Part shown: positions 61,956-64,000 of the stretch, piece after piece
Layout of the letters: the number at the start of each line of letters is the position of its first letter
How positions within the stretch are numbered: the stretch's first letter is position 1
NCBI GenBank assembly: GCA_900545495.1
Contig: UQZJ01000001.1
Span: 100,162-164,161 of the forward strand
Source: an uncultured Eubacteriales bacterium
GTDB taxonomy: Bacteria; Bacillota; Clostridia; Oscillospirales; Oscillospiraceae
Direction of reading: 5' to 3'
DNA length: 64,000 bases
The notes under the pieces: generated by a model
What the model saw: the letters and a program-made list of their open reading frames with translations, nothing else
The model's database searches: none
What the model was told of the DNA's origin: nothing
Program-made: the position numbers and the translations under genes

Positions 61956-63764
61956 TCAATCGCTGTCCAGCTTGAGGACGGCCATGAACGCCTCGGTAGG
62001 TACCTGCACCGTACCGAGGTTCCGCATCTTCTTCTTGCCCTCCTTCTGCTTCTCCAGCAGCTTCTTCTTGCGGGTGATATCGCCGCCGTAGCACTTGGCC
62101 AGCACGTCCTTGCGCATGGCCTTCACCGTCTCGCGGGCGATGATGCGCCCGCCGATGGCCGCCTGAATGGGCACCTCGAACAGCTGGCGGGGGATGTTGT
62201 CCTTCAGCTTCTCGCACAGGCGGCGGGCGCGGCCGTAGGCCTTATCCCGGTGGGCGATGAAGCTCAGGGCATCCACGCCGTCGCCGTTGAGCAGCAGATC
62301 CACCTTCACCAGATCGCTGGTGCGGTAGCCGGACAGCTCATAGTCCAGGGAGGCGTAGCCCTTGGTGTTGGCCTTCAGCGTGTCGAAAAAGTCGTAGATG
62401 ATCTCGTTGAGGGGCATCTGATAGTGCAGCTCCACCAGATGGGTGTCCAGATACTGCATATCCTTGAACTCGCCGCGCCGCTCCTGACACATGGGCATGA
62501 TGTTGCCCACATAGTCCTGCGGGGCGATGATGGACACCTTGACATACGGCTCCTCCGCGTGATCGATGGTGCCGGGGTCCGGGTAGTTGTGGGGGTTATC
62601 CACCTTCACCATGGTGCCGTCGGACTTGTAGACGTGGTAGATCACGCTGGGCAGCGTGGTCACAAGATCCAGATTGAACTCGCGTTCCAGCCGCTCCTGA
62701 ATGACCTCCATGTGGAGCATTCCCAAAAAGCCGCAGCGGAAGCCGAAGCCCAGCGCTACGGAGGATTCCGGCTCGAAGGTCAGGGAGGCGTCGTTGAGCT
62801 GGAGCTTCTCCAGCGCATCCCGCAGGTCGGGGTACTTGCTGCCGTCCTCGGTGTAGATGCCGCAGTACACCATGGACTGGGCGGGACGGTAGCCGGGCAG
62901 CGGCTCGGTGGCCGGTGTTGCCGCGTCGGTGATGGTGTCGCCCACACGGGTGTCCTTGACGTTTTTGATGCTGGCGGTGAAGTAGCCCACCTCGCCGGCC
63001 TGCAGGCAGTCTGTGGGCTCGTTGCCCAGCGGCTTGAGGTAGCCGCACTCCAGAATGGTGTACTCCGCGCCGGAGGCCATCATCCGGACGGTCTGACCCT
63101 TGCGGATAGAGCCCTCCATGATGCGGAACAGCACCACCACGCCCACATAGGGGTCGTACTGGCTGTCGAACACCAGCGCCCGCAGCGGCGCCTTGGGGTC
63201 GCCCTTGGGCGCGGGTACGTTCTGCACCACGTCCTCCAGCACGGCGTCGATGTTGATGCCCAGCTTGGCGGAGATCTCCGGCGCTTCCAGTGCGGGCAGG
63301 CCGATGATGTCCTCCACCTCCTGCTTGGCCTTCAGGGGGTCGGCGGCGGGCAGGTCGATCTTGTTGAACACCGGCAGGATCTCCAGATCGTGATCCATGG
63401 CGAGGTAGGTGTTGGCCAGCGTCTGCGCCTCCACGCCCTGGGTGGAGTCCACCACCAGCAGCGCGCCCTCACAGGCGGCCAGCGACCGGCTGACCTCGTA
63501 GTTGAAGTCCACATGGCCCGGCGTGTCGATGAGGTTCAGGGCGTAGGTCTCGCCGTCCTGCGCCGTGTAGAAGATCTGTACGGCGCGGGACTTGATGGTG
63601 ATGCCCCGCTCCCGCTCCAGATCCATGTTGTCCAGCAGCTGGTTTGCCATCTCCCGCTCCGGCACGGCGTCGCACTTTTCCAGCAGGCGATCCGCCAGCG
63701 TGGATTTACCGTGGTCGATGTGGGCGATGATGGAGAAATTGCGGATATGGGATTGGTCGAACAT
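61956..63764 (-). CDS. lepA: Elongation factor 4 (LepA)
   Basis: 602 residues. GTPase motifs HIDHGKST (G1), DTPGHVDF (G3) and NKIDLP (G4). LepA-specific features are MDLERERGITIK and a C-terminal domain with KCYGGDITRKKKLLEKQKEGKKKM. A ribosome-associated GTPase that helps initiation or back-translocation. The ATG at 63764 has AAAGGAGGC upstream; in-frame codons upstream of it come from the adjoining element. Confidence 0.96.
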   Translation of the reverse strand: MFDQSHIRNFSIIAHIDHGKSTLADRLLEKCDAVPEREMANQLLDNMDLERERGITIKSRAVQIFYTAQDGETYALNLIDTPGHVDFNYEVSRSLAACEGALLVVDSTQGVEAQTLANTYLAMDHDLEILPVFNKIDLPAADPLKAKQEVEDIIGLPALEAPEISAKLGINIDAVLEDVVQNVPAPKGDPKAPLRALVFDSQYDPYVGVVVLFRIMEGSIRKGQTVRMMASGAEYTILECGYLKPLGNEPTDCLQAGEVGYFTASIKNVKDTRVGDTITDAATPATEPLPGYRPAQSMVYCGIYTEDGSKYPDLRDALEKLQLNDASLTFEPESSVALGFGFRCGFLGMLHMEVIQERLEREFNLDLVTTLPSVIYHVYKSDGTMVKVDNPHNYPDPGTIDHAEEPYVKVSIIAPQDYVGNIMPMCQERRGEFKDMQYLDTHLVELHYQMPLNEIIYDFFDTLKANTKGYASLDYELSGYRTSDLVKVDLLLNGDGVDALSFIAHRDKAYGRARRLCEKLKDNIPRQLFEVPIQAAIGGRIIARETVKAMRKDVLAKCYGGDITRKKKLLEKQKEGKKKMRNLGTVQVPTEAFMAVLKLDSD

Positions 63765-64000
63765 ATAAAAAGCCTCCTTTGGAAATCCACGCTGCCCGCG
63801 CACAGCGCGTCCAAGCGTTTTGCACGGCAAAACCTTGCCGCAGGCGGAATTCACTTCCGCCGAGGAAGAGAAATCAAAATAGGGGTCCCCGGGTTGCCGT
63901 CAGGCAAGCAGGGGAAAGGATTTACCGTGGTCGATGTGGGCGATGATGGAGAAATTGCGGATATGGGATTGGTCGAACATATAAAAAGCCTCCTTTGGAA
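63702..64000. repeat. 83-bp perfect direct repeat of the lepA 5' end flanking a 133-bp element
   Basis: 63702-63784 (lepA codons 1-21, ribosome binding site and leader) is repeated exactly at 63918-64000, where the window ends; the copy may continue beyond. The 133-bp element between (63785-63917) contains two hairpins, GGCAA/TTGCC (63826-63839) and GGCGGAA/TTCCGCC (63843-63861), and no gene. Confidence 0.9.
63900..63980 (-). pseudogene. Truncated duplicate of the lepA start
   Basis: ATG at 63980 with the same AAAGGAGGC site. It encodes the first 21 residues of LepA (ending HIDHGKS), then five foreign codons (FPLLA) and a TGA at 63900-63902. The 26-codon frame can be translated but has no separate function I can suggest. 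Confidence 0.75.

Overview
The window is high-GC DNA from a spore-forming Clostridia member. The nearest relatives I can suggest from gene content and protein style are the Oscillospiraceae group (Oscillibacter, Dysosmobacter, Flavonifractor and similar); this is an inference, because no search was possible. Low-GC-Gram-positive markers are the gene order rnpA-rpmH-dnaA-dnaN-yaaA-recF-remB-gyrB-gyrA, DnaD and DnaI-type helicase loading proteins, two T-box leaders, RemB, and sporulation proteins (SpoVAC, the germination protease GPR, YidC/SpoIIIJ and KhpB/Jag). Almost all of the window is conserved housekeeping sequence around the chromosome origin. No CRISPR array, prophage, transposase, rRNA or tRNA gene was seen.

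Layout. 1-2.1 kb: the start of a possible ParB-family gene, then a dnaD-dnaC pair, all leftward. 2.3-11.1 kb: rightward zapA-U32 peptidase, dut-maf-mreC-mreD-PBP2 (envelope elongation), and a GH13 glucan hydrolase. 11.1-16.7 kb: two parS sites, parA-parB, a third parS, serS, mscL, rsmG, a MinD-like ATPase and a degenerate methylglyoxal synthase-like protein. 16.7-21.9 kb: a T-box that reads as tRNA-Asp specific, followed by a small membrane protein, hisS, aspS and an AlaX-type editing protein. 22-31 kb: a MATE transporter, then leftward glyQS behind a lipoprotein and a second, short T-box, another lipoprotein and a very large RND permease. 31-37.4 kb: hemW with a small ferredoxin, spoVAC, and an operon of two radical-SAM proteins, mutY and tdk.

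37.5-51.2 kb is the origin region. The leftward block is rpmH-rnpA-yidD-yidC-khpB. The rightward block is dnaA, an interval rich in DnaA boxes (oriC), dnaN, yaaA, recF, remB, gyrB, gyrA, a small membrane protein, trmO and rnhA. 51.4-64 kb: nadE, gpr, rpsT, a tiny LPxTG-like protein, an M23 peptidase, the holB-ricT-HAD operon, ppdK and lepA.

The observations most worth pursuing are: (1) a glycine T-box with an apparently shortened Stem I that controls a lipoprotein as well as glyQS; (2) a perfect 40-bp palindrome that combines a terminator-like hairpin with a parS site; (3) duplicated 5' ends of lepA and rnhA, each pair separated by 133-134 bp elements that share a core motif; (4) a methylglyoxal synthase homologue lacking its catalytic aspartate; (5) several sporulation-type promoters and small unexplained membrane proteins.
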